64,000 nucleotides of DNA from UBA10649 sp963700255 (GTDB taxonomy: Bacteria; Actinomycetota; Actinomycetes; S36-B12), in contig CAVOWW010000030.1 of the NCBI GenBank assembly GCA_963700255.1, forward strand, positions 42,680 to 106,679. Reading direction: 5' to 3'. The notes beneath the pieces were generated by a model that saw only the letters and a list, made by a program, of their open reading frames with translations, made no database searches and was not told where the DNA came from. Both the position numbers and the translations under genes were made by a program. This document shows positions 16,270 to 23,873 of the stretch, in pieces (position 1 is the stretch's first letter; the number at the start of each line of letters is the position of its first letter).

Positions 16270-16914
16270 TCAGCCCATCAGGTCGGTGAGGGCGACCACC
16301 CGGTCGGACACGGTCTCAGCCTCGCCCGGGTCGTGCGTGACGTGCAGGGCGGCCACGCCCTCGTGCCGCAGCATCGCGGCGACGTCGACGGCCAGGCGCT
16401 GGCGCAGGTCGAGGTCGAGCGCGCTGAAGGGCTCGTCGAGGAGGAGGACGGCCGGCTGGGGGGCGAGTGCCCGGGCCAGGGCGACGCGCTGGGCCTGCCC
16501 GCCGCTGAGCTCGTCGACCCTCCGCTCACCCAGCCCCGACAGCCCGAGCCAGTCGAGCAGCTCGTCCGCGCGCTCGCGGGCGCGGTCCCGCGGACGTCCC
16601 TGCCGCCGCAGCCCGTACGCGACGTTGTCGGCCACCGACAGGTGGGGGAACAGCAGGGGCTCCTGGAAGATCATGCCGATGCCACGTCGATGGATGGGCA
16701 GGCCCGTCACGTCGGTGCCGTCGACGAGGACCTGGCCGGCGGCCTGCGGGACGACGCCGGCGATCGTGGCCAGGAGCGTCGACTTCCCGCTGCCGCTCGG
16801 GCCGAGGATCGCCACGATCTCCGCAGGGGCGAGGACGAGGTCGATGCCGGTGGCGAAGGTCTCACCGTGGTACCCCAGGGCCAGGCCCCGGGTCTCGAGA
16901 CGCGGAGCGGTCAT
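16270..16914 (-). CDS. thiQ: Thiamine-type ABC transporter ATP-binding protein
   Basis: A 214-residue ATPase that powers the transporter made with the two upstream genes. It has Walker A GPSGSGKST, the Q-loop IFQEPLLFPH, signature LSGGQAQR, Walker B LLLDEPFSALD and the switch HVTHD. The start is the ATG at 16914, which overlaps the thiP stop in ATGA, so translation is coupled. ThiQ assignment rests on the TPP riboswitch at the head of the operon. The natural substrate could be thiamine, TPP or a pyrimidine precursor. Confidence 0.85.
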   Translation of the reverse strand: MTAPRLETRGLALGYHGETFATGIDLVLAPAEIVAILGPSGSGKSTLLATIAGVVPQAAGQVLVDGTDVTGLPIHRRGIGMIFQEPLLFPHLSVADNVAYGLRRQGRPRDRARERADELLDWLGLSGLGERRVDELSGGQAQRVALARALAPQPAVLLLDEPFSALDLDLRQRLAVDVAAMLRHEGVAALHVTHDPGEAETVSDRVVALTDLMG

Positions 16915-18497
16915 GCCGTCCTCCTCGTCCATGCTGCCCCAGCGCGATCGACGAGAAGCACCACGGCGAGCGTGACGACGACCAGCAGCACCGCGAGGGC
17001 CGCCGCCACGCCGAACGACTGCTCGCCCGGCCGGCTGAGCAGCCGGACGATCTGCACGGGCACGGTGGGAGCACCAGCCCGCGTCAGGAACGAGGCAGCC
17101 CCGAACTCGCCCAGGGAGACGGCGCCGGCCAGCCCGGCGGACGCGAGCATCACCACGCGCAGGACGGGACCGTAGGCGGTGATGAACGCGCGGGTCGGGC
17201 GGGCGCCGAGGGAGGAGGCCACCGCCATGCCCCGGCCGTCGGTGCTCCGCAGTGCCGGTGCCACCACGGCAACCACGAGGGGCACGGCGACAAGCGCGTG
17301 GGCGATGGGGATCAGCAGGCCGGTGGCGCGGAGGTCCACGGGCGGGCGTCCGAAGGCGAGCAGCGTGCCGAGCCCCAGCGTGGCCGACGAGACACCGAGG
17401 GGGATCATCGCCAGCACGGCGACGACGCGCGCCCGTCCGGGTGCGAGCACGGCGACGGCAGCAAGTCCACCGATCACTGCGGCGACGACGGCCGTGATCA
17501 GGGCGAAGCCGAGCGAGGTGGCCAGCGCAGATGCCGGGGACCCGATCCTCGTCGTGCCCGCGTCGATCGACCCCAGGGACTGCCACCAGGAGACGCTCCA
17601 CGCGCCGTTCGCACGCAAGGACGAGACGACCAGGGCGCTGACGGGCGCGAGGACGATCACGTAGGTGGCGATCACCGTCGAGATCACGGCCATGCGTGCC
17701 AGGGGACTCGGCGGCAGGTCGCGGAGCTGGACGGGGCGCATGCGGCGGGCCGGCGACCGTCGGGCGACGGCAGCACCGGTCAGCAGGACGGCGGAGACGA
17801 GGACGAGCTGGACGAGCGCCGTCGCGGCCGCACCGGGGAAGTCGAGCAGCACCGACGTCTGCCGGAGGATCTGCGACTCGAGCGTGCGAGTGCTGGCATC
17901 ACCGAGCAGCAGGACGATGCCGAGTGACGTGAACGAGAAGACGAACACGACTGCTGCGCTGGAGACGATGGCAGGACGCAGGCTCGGCAGGGTGACATCG
18001 ACGAAGGCCCGCCACCGCGTCGCCCCCAGGGTGCGCGCGACGTTCTCGAAGTCCGGGTCGTGCTGCGCCCAGGTGGCGCCGACGATGCGGGCCACGACCG
18101 CGATGTTCACGTAGGCGTGCGCGATGACGACGAGGGCGAAGCCCTGCGGGACGCCGTCGCCGACGAGGCTGCGGAACGCCAGGGCCACCACCACCGTGGG
18201 GAGGACGAACGGGACGGTCACGAGGGCCTGCGAGAGGGCGCGTCCGCGGAACCGGTACCGCGTGACCACGTTCGCGATGGGCAGCCCGACGAGCAGGGCC
18301 AGCATCGTGCTGGCCAGTGCCTGCACGACCGCGAGTGCCGTCACCTGCCAGAGCGACGCGGAGCCCAGCCGTGCCCACGCGGCTGCAGCGGAGTCCCCCG
18401 CAGCAACCGTGGACAGCAGGACCACCAGCGGGTAGGCGAGGAACACCCCCAGGAAGGCGGCGGGCACGACCCACACCCAGGGCAGCCAGCGCGGCAT
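16911..18497 (-). CDS. thiP: Thiamine-type ABC transporter permease (fused double permease)
   Basis: A 528-residue permease with about twelve membrane helices and two inner-membrane EAA-type loops (about 190-210 RTLGATRWRAFVDVTLPSLRPA and a second near 430-450), as in ThiP where two permease halves are fused. The start is the ATG at 18497, two bases after the thiB stop. It forms the channel for the substrate delivered by the lipoprotein ThiB and is driven by ThiQ. Confidence 0.85.
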   Translation of the reverse strand: MPRWLPWVWVVPAAFLGVFLAYPLVVLLSTVAAGDSAAAAWARLGSASLWQVTALAVVQALASTMLALLVGLPIANVVTRYRFRGRALSQALVTVPFVLPTVVVALAFRSLVGDGVPQGFALVVIAHAYVNIAVVARIVGATWAQHDPDFENVARTLGATRWRAFVDVTLPSLRPAIVSSAAVVFVFSFTSLGIVLLLGDASTRTLESQILRQTSVLLDFPGAAATALVQLVLVSAVLLTGAAVARRSPARRMRPVQLRDLPPSPLARMAVISTVIATYVIVLAPVSALVVSSLRANGAWSVSWWQSLGSIDAGTTRIGSPASALATSLGFALITAVVAAVIGGLAAVAVLAPGRARVVAVLAMIPLGVSSATLGLGTLLAFGRPPVDLRATGLLIPIAHALVAVPLVVAVVAPALRSTDGRGMAVASSLGARPTRAFITAYGPVLRVVMLASAGLAGAVSLGEFGAASFLTRAGAPTVPVQIVRLLSRPGEQSFGVAAALAVLLVVVTLAVVLLVDRAGAAWTRRTA

Positions 18498-18499
18498 CG

Positions 18500-19591
18500 T
18501 CAGCGGCCCATCACGGCGCCCCACTCGTCCAGCCACGCGGTGAGGTTGGCTGCCACCTCATCCGACGGCAGTTCGAGAGGCGCATCGACGACAGCGGCGA
18601 AGTCGGTGAAGACCGGGGGAAGCGGGGTTCCGGTGCGTGCCGGGAAGACGAACATCGACAGCGGAACGTCAGCCTGCACCGGCTCGGTGAGCATCCAGTC
18701 GATGAGCTCACGGGCGCCATCGGGGTTGGCGGCCCCGGCGAGCACGCCGGCGTACTCGACCTGCCGGTAGCAGCCATCGGTCATGACCGATGTCGACGGC
18801 CGGGTGGGCTTCGGCTCCGCCGCGTAGACGATCTCGGCGGGTGGGCTGGTCGCGTACGACACGACCAGTGGCCGGTTGCCGTCCCCGCCGCCGCTGAAGT
18901 CGCCGACATAGGCATCGGTCCACGAGGACGCGACCTTCACGCCGTTGTCGGAGAGCTGCTGCCAGTAGTCGGGCCAGGCGTCGCCGAACCGCGCGATCGT
19001 CGCCAGCAGGAAGGCGAGGCCGGGTGACGACGTCCCGGGATCCTGCACCACGAGGAGGTCGCGGTACTCCGGCCGCACCAGGTCCTCGAGGGCGGTGGGT
19101 GCAGGGACTCCGAGATCCGCGAGGGCCGCATCGTCGATGTTGATGCAGACGTCCCCGTAGTCGATCGGCGTCACGGCACCGTCGGCCGCGCCGGCGCGGA
19201 GCCCGGGTGCGACCACCCCGATGCCTTCCGGGGTGTACGGCTCGAAGACCCCGGCGTCCAGGGCTCGCGACAGCAGCGTGCTGTCGACGCCGTACATGAC
19301 GTCGGCGGTCGGCGAGCCGGCGGCCAGGACGGCGCCGGCGACCATGCTGCCGGCGTCGCCACCCGTCACGACCTCGATGGCCAGGCCCGTCTGCTCAGTG
19401 AACCCGGCGAGCACCGACTCGCTGAGCACGAACGAGTCATGGGCCAGGAGCCGCACCGATCCGGTCGCAGTCGTCCTCAGATCGCCTTGGGCGTCCGTGC
19501 CGCCTGCGTCGGTCCCGCCGCAGCCGGCGAGGAGGCCGAGTCCGGCGATCGCCACGGCGATCGCGACAGGTCGAACGCGCATGAGTCCCAT
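18500..19591 (-). CDS. thiB: Thiamine-type ABC transporter substrate-binding lipoprotein
   Basis: A 363-residue lipoprotein (lipobox LLAGC, Cys24) of the ThiB type. Sequence features include ADVMYGVDSTLLSRAL, VTPIDYGDVCINID and the closing WLDEWGAVMGR. It catches the substrate outside the membrane. The start at 19591 is favoured over an ATG three codons on because the GGAGGG site, lying inside the 3' end of the riboswitch, is 5-6 bases before it. First gene of the thiBPQ operon. Confidence 0.87.
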   Translation of the reverse strand: MGLMRVRPVAIAVAIAGLGLLAGCGGTDAGGTDAQGDLRTTATGSVRLLAHDSFVLSESVLAGFTEQTGLAIEVVTGGDAGSMVAGAVLAAGSPTADVMYGVDSTLLSRALDAGVFEPYTPEGIGVVAPGLRAGAADGAVTPIDYGDVCINIDDAALADLGVPAPTALEDLVRPEYRDLLVVQDPGTSSPGLAFLLATIARFGDAWPDYWQQLSDNGVKVASSWTDAYVGDFSGGGDGNRPLVVSYATSPPAEIVYAAEPKPTRPSTSVMTDGCYRQVEYAGVLAGAANPDGARELIDWMLTEPVQADVPLSMFVFPARTGTPLPPVFTDFAAVVDAPLELPSDEVAANLTAWLDEWGAVMGR

Positions 19592-19596
19592 GTCTT

Positions 19597-19682
19597 CCCT
19601 CCGCTGGCATTACCCAGATCAGGTTCATGGGTCGGCGGCAGCGACCGCCCTCTCAGCCCGCCGATCTCGCGAGCTCCCCGGA
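19597..19682 (-). ncRNA. TPP riboswitch (THI element) controlling thiBPQ
   Basis: On the minus strand the leader reads GGGGAGC ... GGCTGAGAGGG ... ACCTGATCTGGGTAATG then CCAGCGGAGGGA, the hallmark conserved blocks of the thiamine pyrophosphate riboswitch (the CTGAGA bulge and the ACCTGAT/TAATGCCAGCG pyrophosphate side). Its 3' strand contains the GGAGGG ribosome site of thiB, so TPP binding would probably hide this site and stop translation. Confidence 0.95.
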
Positions 19683-19730
19683 TGGGAACACGATAGTCCG
19701 TGGCGCCACCGGCTCTGAGAGGCTGTGCCC

Positions 19731-20174
19731 ATGGAGGACACCGATCGCCAGATCATCGGCCTGCTCTGCGCTGACGGACGGATGTCGCTGGCCGACATCG
19801 CCCGTGAGACGGGGCTCTCGACGTCGGCGCTGCACCAGCGGGTGCGCCGCCTCGAGCAGCGGGGCCTCATCACCGGCTACCGCGCCGAGGTGGACTACCG
19901 GTCGGTGGGCCTGCCCCTCACTGCGTTCGTGTCCCTGACGCCCATCGACCCCGCCGCGCCCGATGACGTGCCGGAGCAGCTGAAGGACATCGGCGAGATC
20001 GAGTCCTGCTGGTCGGTGGCCGGCTCACAGGCCTACGTGCTCAAGGTGCGCGTTCCCGAGCCGGCCGACCTGGAGAACCTGCTGGGCCGGATCCGCGCGG
20101 CTGCGAATGTCTCCACCCGCACGACCATCGTCCTGTCCACCGCGTTCGAGAACCGACCGCCAGCCATCCCCTGA
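19731..20174 (+). CDS. Lrp/AsnC-family transcriptional regulator
   Basis: A 147-residue regulator. The N-terminal helix-turn-helix (MSLADIARETGLSTSALHQRVRRLEQRGLI) is typical of Lrp/AsnC, followed by the RAM-type ligand-binding beta-alpha-beta domain (IESCWSVAGSQAYVLKVRV). Such proteins sense amino acids or related small molecules. The ATG at 19731 is preferred to a GTG two codons before it. It is divergent from thiBPQ across a 139-base gap mostly filled by the riboswitch. Confidence 0.88.
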   Translation: MEDTDRQIIGLLCADGRMSLADIARETGLSTSALHQRVRRLEQRGLITGYRAEVDYRSVGLPLTAFVSLTPIDPAAPDDVPEQLKDIGEIESCWSVAGSQAYVLKVRVPEPADLENLLGRIRAAANVSTRTTIVLSTAFENRPPAIP

Positions 20175-20196
20175 CCCGTCGGCGTAGCCTGCTGGC

Positions 20197-20697
20197 ATGG
20201 CCGATCGGACGGAATCCGCGTTCTCCTGGACCGAGGGCTGGACGCCCGTGAGCCCGAAGCTGACCCGCGCCAGGCGCCTCACCCTCCTGCTCGTCTACGT
20301 CCTCGTCATCGGCGCGATCGTGGCGCTCTTCGTCATCGCCGGCGTGCCACGGGTCGTGGCGTGGGTGGGCCTGGTCGCCGCACTGCTGGTGTTCGTCTGG
20401 CTGTGGTGGCTGATCGGTCGTCGCGTCCGGTCCTTCGGCTACGCCGAGCGTGACGACGACCTGCTCGTGACGAGCGGCATCATGTTCCGGCGGCTCGTGA
20501 TCGTGCCCTACGGGCGCATGCAGCTGGTCGACGTGAAGGCCGGACCCATCGACCGAAGGCTGGGCATCACGACCGTCCAGCTCCACACCGCCGCCGCGAC
20601 CACCGACGCGAGCATCCCCGGACTCGAGCCGGACGCGGCCGCCGCCCTCCGCGACCGCCTCGCCAAGCGGGGCGAGCAGCGATCGGCCGGCCTGTGA
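20197..20697 (+). CDS. PH-domain membrane protein (bPH2, YdbS-like)
   Basis: A 166-residue protein with two membrane helices (about 28-70) followed by a bacterial PH domain of the bPH2 type (DDDLLVTSGIMFRRLVIVPYGRMQLVDVKAGPIDRRLGI). It forms a pair with the next gene, with which it overlaps by GTGA. YdbS/YdbT pairs are common in Gram-positive bacteria; in Bacillus ydbST protects against some lantibiotic-type peptides. The role here is inferred from that pairing. Confidence 0.85.
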   Translation: MADRTESAFSWTEGWTPVSPKLTRARRLTLLLVYVLVIGAIVALFVIAGVPRVVAWVGLVAALLVFVWLWWLIGRRVRSFGYAERDDDLLVTSGIMFRRLVIVPYGRMQLVDVKAGPIDRRLGITTVQLHTAAATTDASIPGLEPDAAAALRDRLAKRGEQRSAGL

Positions 20698-22106
20698 GCC
20701 CGACCGGTCCTGCCGAGCCGCCGCGGGTGCCGTCGAACGTCGGGGACGACCTCGGGCTCGGGCTCCACCTGCCCGGCAGCGGCGGGGTCGACGAGGCAGG
20801 TCGGCGCCAGGTGCACCCGATCTCGCCGGTCGTGCACGGCGCCACCGCGCTGCCGATCGCGGCCGTCGGCGTGTTCGCCTTCGGGATGGGAGCGCTGTCG
20901 AGGATCGGGGTCAGCGGGATCCTGGCCGCCATCGGCGTCATCATCCTGCTCACTGCCGCCATCACGGGCTGGCAGTACCTCGCCTGGCGCAACCTGTGGT
21001 TCTGGTTCGACGACGACGGCGACTTCCGCGTCGACTCAGGGGTCATCACCAAGCAGCAGCGACGACTCCAGCTGAGCAGGCTCCAGTCGGTCGACGTGGC
21101 CCAGCCGCTCTTCGCGCGGTTCTTCGCCATGGCCGAGGTCACCGTCGAGGTCGCCGGTGCGGGCGACTCGAGGGTGAAGCTCCAGTTCCTTCCCCTGGAC
21201 GACGCGCGCGCCCTTCGCAGCGAGGTGCTCGCCCGCGCGGCCGGCCTGCGTCCCGACGTCGGGGAGGCGCCCGAGGTCCCGATCACGTCGGTGACACCGA
21301 AGGACCTCGCGCTCTCCCTGATGATGCGCACGGTGACCGCCGCGCTGCTGCTGCTGACCGTCCTGATCGTCGTCGGCACGGTGCTGAGCAGCGGATGGGG
21401 CGGCCTCGGGCTGGCACTGGTGACCGGCGGCCTGCCGATCATCATCGTCTTCGCCGAGTTCATCAAGTACTTCAACTTCACGGTGAGCCAGTCGCCCGAC
21501 GGCCTGCGGCTGAAGTTCGGCCTGGCCAAGACGGAGACCCGGACGGTTCCCCCGGGCCGCGTGCAGGCGATCGAGATCATCGAGCCGCTGCTCTGGCGGC
21601 GCCAGGGGTGGGTGCGGGTGCGCGTGAACATCGCCGGCGTCGGAGGCGAGGACTCCAGCGGCAACAAGGAGGAGACGCTTCTCATCCCGGTGGCCTCGCA
21701 CGAGGTGGCCCAGGACCTGATCCAGCGGGTGCTCCCCGGACTGTCCCTCTCGACGATGCCCTGGGAGACGGCACCGGCACGCAGCCGGCGCCGGTCACCC
21801 GTGCAGTGGGGCCGTCTCGCCGTTGCCTGGGATGGCGCAGTGTTCGCCGCGCGCAGCGGCCGGCTCACCCGGCGGCTGGCCGTCATCCCGCACGCGCGGA
21901 CGCAGTCGGTGCGCCTCACCCAGGGGCCCTGGGAGCGTGCGCTCGATCTCGCCAGCGTCCACGTCGACTCGACCCCCGGGCCCGTGAAGGTGACGGGACG
22001 CCACCTCGATGCGATGACCGCGCGGCGGGTCGTCGACGAGCAGGTCGCGCGGGCGGGGCACGGCCGGTCGACGGACCGGTCGACCCGCTGGGCGGCCGAC
22101 CAGTAG
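20694..22106 (+). CDS. PH-domain membrane protein (YdbT-like)
   Basis: A 470-residue protein with three bPH2 domains and two pairs of membrane helices. Repeated motifs are visible: VITKQQRRLQLSRLQSVDVAQPLFARFF, the second TRTVPPGRVQAIEIIEPLLWRR and the third LAVIPHARTQSVRLTQGPWERAL. It starts with GTG at 20694 overlapping the end of the partner gene, so the two are translationally coupled and their products probably act together in the membrane. Confidence 0.85.
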   Translation: MSPTGPAEPPRVPSNVGDDLGLGLHLPGSGGVDEAGRRQVHPISPVVHGATALPIAAVGVFAFGMGALSRIGVSGILAAIGVIILLTAAITGWQYLAWRNLWFWFDDDGDFRVDSGVITKQQRRLQLSRLQSVDVAQPLFARFFAMAEVTVEVAGAGDSRVKLQFLPLDDARALRSEVLARAAGLRPDVGEAPEVPITSVTPKDLALSLMMRTVTAALLLLTVLIVVGTVLSSGWGGLGLALVTGGLPIIIVFAEFIKYFNFTVSQSPDGLRLKFGLAKTETRTVPPGRVQAIEIIEPLLWRRQGWVRVRVNIAGVGGEDSSGNKEETLLIPVASHEVAQDLIQRVLPGLSLSTMPWETAPARSRRRSPVQWGRLAVAWDGAVFAARSGRLTRRLAVIPHARTQSVRLTQGPWERALDLASVHVDSTPGPVKVTGRHLDAMTARRVVDEQVARAGHGRSTDRSTRWAADQ

Positions 22107-22116
22107 GCGCCGCAGG

Positions 22117-23163
22117 TCAGCGACCGGCGGCCATCTCCTCGGCGATGGCGTCCGCGAACGCGGCCACGTCGTCGAGGGTGGTGTCCCACGAGCACATCCA
22201 GCGGACCTCGCCGGTGGCCTGGTCCCACGTGTAGAAGCGGAACCGCTCCTGCAGGCGCTCGGTGACCTCGATGGGAAGGATCGCGAAGACGGCGTTCGCC
22301 TGCACCGGACGCACGACCGTGACGCCCTCGATCCCACGCACGCGCGAGTCCAGCTCGCGTGCCATCGCGTTGGAGTGCTGGGCATTGCGCAGCCAGAGAT
22401 CGTCGGTCAGCAGGGCGAGCAGCTGCGCCGACACGAAGCGCATCTTGCTGGCGAGCTGCATCGACGACTTGCGCAGGAACGCGACGCCGGGTGCGGCATC
22501 GGGGTTGAGGACGACGATCGCCTCGCTGAGCATCGCCCCGTTCTTGGTGCCGCCGAAGGACACGACGTCGACGCCGACATCCGTGGTGAACTCGCGGAAG
22601 GTGACCCCGAGCGAGGCCGCTGCGTTGGCGATGCGCGCGCCGTCGAGGTGGACGGGAATGCCGAGCCGATGCGCGTGCTCGGTGATCGCTGCGATCTCGT
22701 CGACCGAGTAGAGAGTGCCCAGCTCCGTCGACTGGGTGATGGTGACGACCCCGGGCTGCGCGCGGTGGACGTCGCCGAAGCCCCACGCCTGGGTGTCGAT
22801 CAGTGCGGGCGTGAGCTTGCCGTCCGAGGTCGGGATCGTCCAGAGCTTCAGGCCGGCACCCTTCTCCGGGGCGCCTCCTTCGTCGACGTTCACGTGCGCC
22901 GACGCGGCGCACACGACTGCTTCCCAGCGCTTCGTCATCGCCTGCAGGGCAACGACATTGGCGCCCGTGCCGTTGAACACGGGGAACACCTCGGCCTGTG
23001 GGCCGAAGTGCGACTTCATTTCGGCGGCGAGCTCGGCCGTCGTGTCGTCGTCGCCGTAGGCGACCTGGTGGCCCGCGTTGACTCGCGCGATGGCGTCCAG
23101 CACCTCGGGATGGATGCCGGCGTAGTTGTCGCTGGCGAAGCCGCGCCAGGGTGTGGAGGTCAT
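22117..23163 (-). CDS. ltaE: Threonine aldolase-family PLP enzyme (beta-eliminating lyase)
   Basis: A 348-residue PLP enzyme of the low-specificity L-threonine aldolase family, which splits L-threonine or allo-threonine to glycine and acetaldehyde. The opening FASDNYAGIHPEVLDAI, VHLDGARIANA, and the PLP lysine in SFGGTKNGAM are characteristic. Its ATG (23163) overlaps the stop of the SDR gene in ATGA. As third gene of a coupled operon with DUF6421 and SDR proteins, the physiological substrate may differ from threonine. Confidence 0.88.
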   Translation of the reverse strand: MTSTPWRGFASDNYAGIHPEVLDAIARVNAGHQVAYGDDDTTAELAAEMKSHFGPQAEVFPVFNGTGANVVALQAMTKRWEAVVCAASAHVNVDEGGAPEKGAGLKLWTIPTSDGKLTPALIDTQAWGFGDVHRAQPGVVTITQSTELGTLYSVDEIAAITEHAHRLGIPVHLDGARIANAAASLGVTFREFTTDVGVDVVSFGGTKNGAMLSEAIVVLNPDAAPGVAFLRKSSMQLASKMRFVSAQLLALLTDDLWLRNAQHSNAMARELDSRVRGIEGVTVVRPVQANAVFAILPIEVTERLQERFRFYTWDQATGEVRWMCSWDTTLDDVAAFADAIAEEMAAGR

Positions 23164-23873
23164 GGTGCGGAGTATTCCCCAGTGGTCAGATCCATCCGCG
23201 ACCCGTTCCCCGGTGAGGACGTGCAGGCGCCGGCGATCGCCGACCCGAGCACGCGCACGTGCGTGTATCCGGGCCACTCCTTCTCCGGCTCGGCCGCCAC
23301 CATCTGGTCGGTGAGCAGCGCCTTGACCGCCACGACGACGCTCGCGGCCTGGGAGTCGCGCAGGAAGTGCGCGACCCCTGCCATCCAGGCCTCGGCCGCG
23401 GACTTGGCGGCGGCGTAGGCGATGTTGCCGGCGGTGGGGGTGGCCGCCGCCGTGCTCGTCACCATGAGGACGCGTCCGGCGTCGCTCTGCCGGATGTCGT
23501 CGGCGAAGACCGCGGTCAGGACGGCGAGGGTCCCGACGATGGGCGGGCTCAGCGCGAGCCAGTTGTCGACCGACGTCAGGTCGAGCGTCTTCGAGCCGCG
23601 CCACCCGCCGACGAGGTGCACGAGCACGTCGATGCGCCCGAGACGGGCGATCAGGTCGCTGCGGAGGGACGTCACCGCATCGGCGTCGAGGAGGTCGACG
23701 CCGTGCGCCTCGGCCGAGCCCCCGGCGGCGACGACCGCGTCCCGCGCGGCCTCGGCGGCCTCGGCTCGTGCGTCGAGCAGCACGACGTGGTGGCCGATCG
23801 CGCTCAGCTCCAGGGCGACGGCCGTTCCCGCGCCGCCCGTTCCGGCGACGATCGCCACGGGCGGGGTGCTCAT
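23160..23873 (-). CDS. SDR-family oxidoreductase
   Basis: A 237-residue short-chain dehydrogenase. The dinucleotide loop is VAGTGGAGTAVALEL, the acidic residue after strand 2 (VLLDAR) favours NAD(H), and the catalytic residues appear as VTSTAA and YAAAK. Both ends overlap the neighbours by ATGA, so it is translated in step with the DUF6421 gene before it and the aldolase after it. Substrate unknown. Confidence 0.87.
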   Translation of the reverse strand: MSTPPVAIVAGTGGAGTAVALELSAIGHHVVLLDARAEAAEAARDAVVAAGGSAEAHGVDLLDADAVTSLRSDLIARLGRIDVLVHLVGGWRGSKTLDLTSVDNWLALSPPIVGTLAVLTAVFADDIRQSDAGRVLMVTSTAAATPTAGNIAYAAAKSAAEAWMAGVAHFLRDSQAASVVVAVKALLTDQMVAAEPEKEWPGYTHVRVLGSAIAGACTSSPGNGSRMDLTTGEYSAP

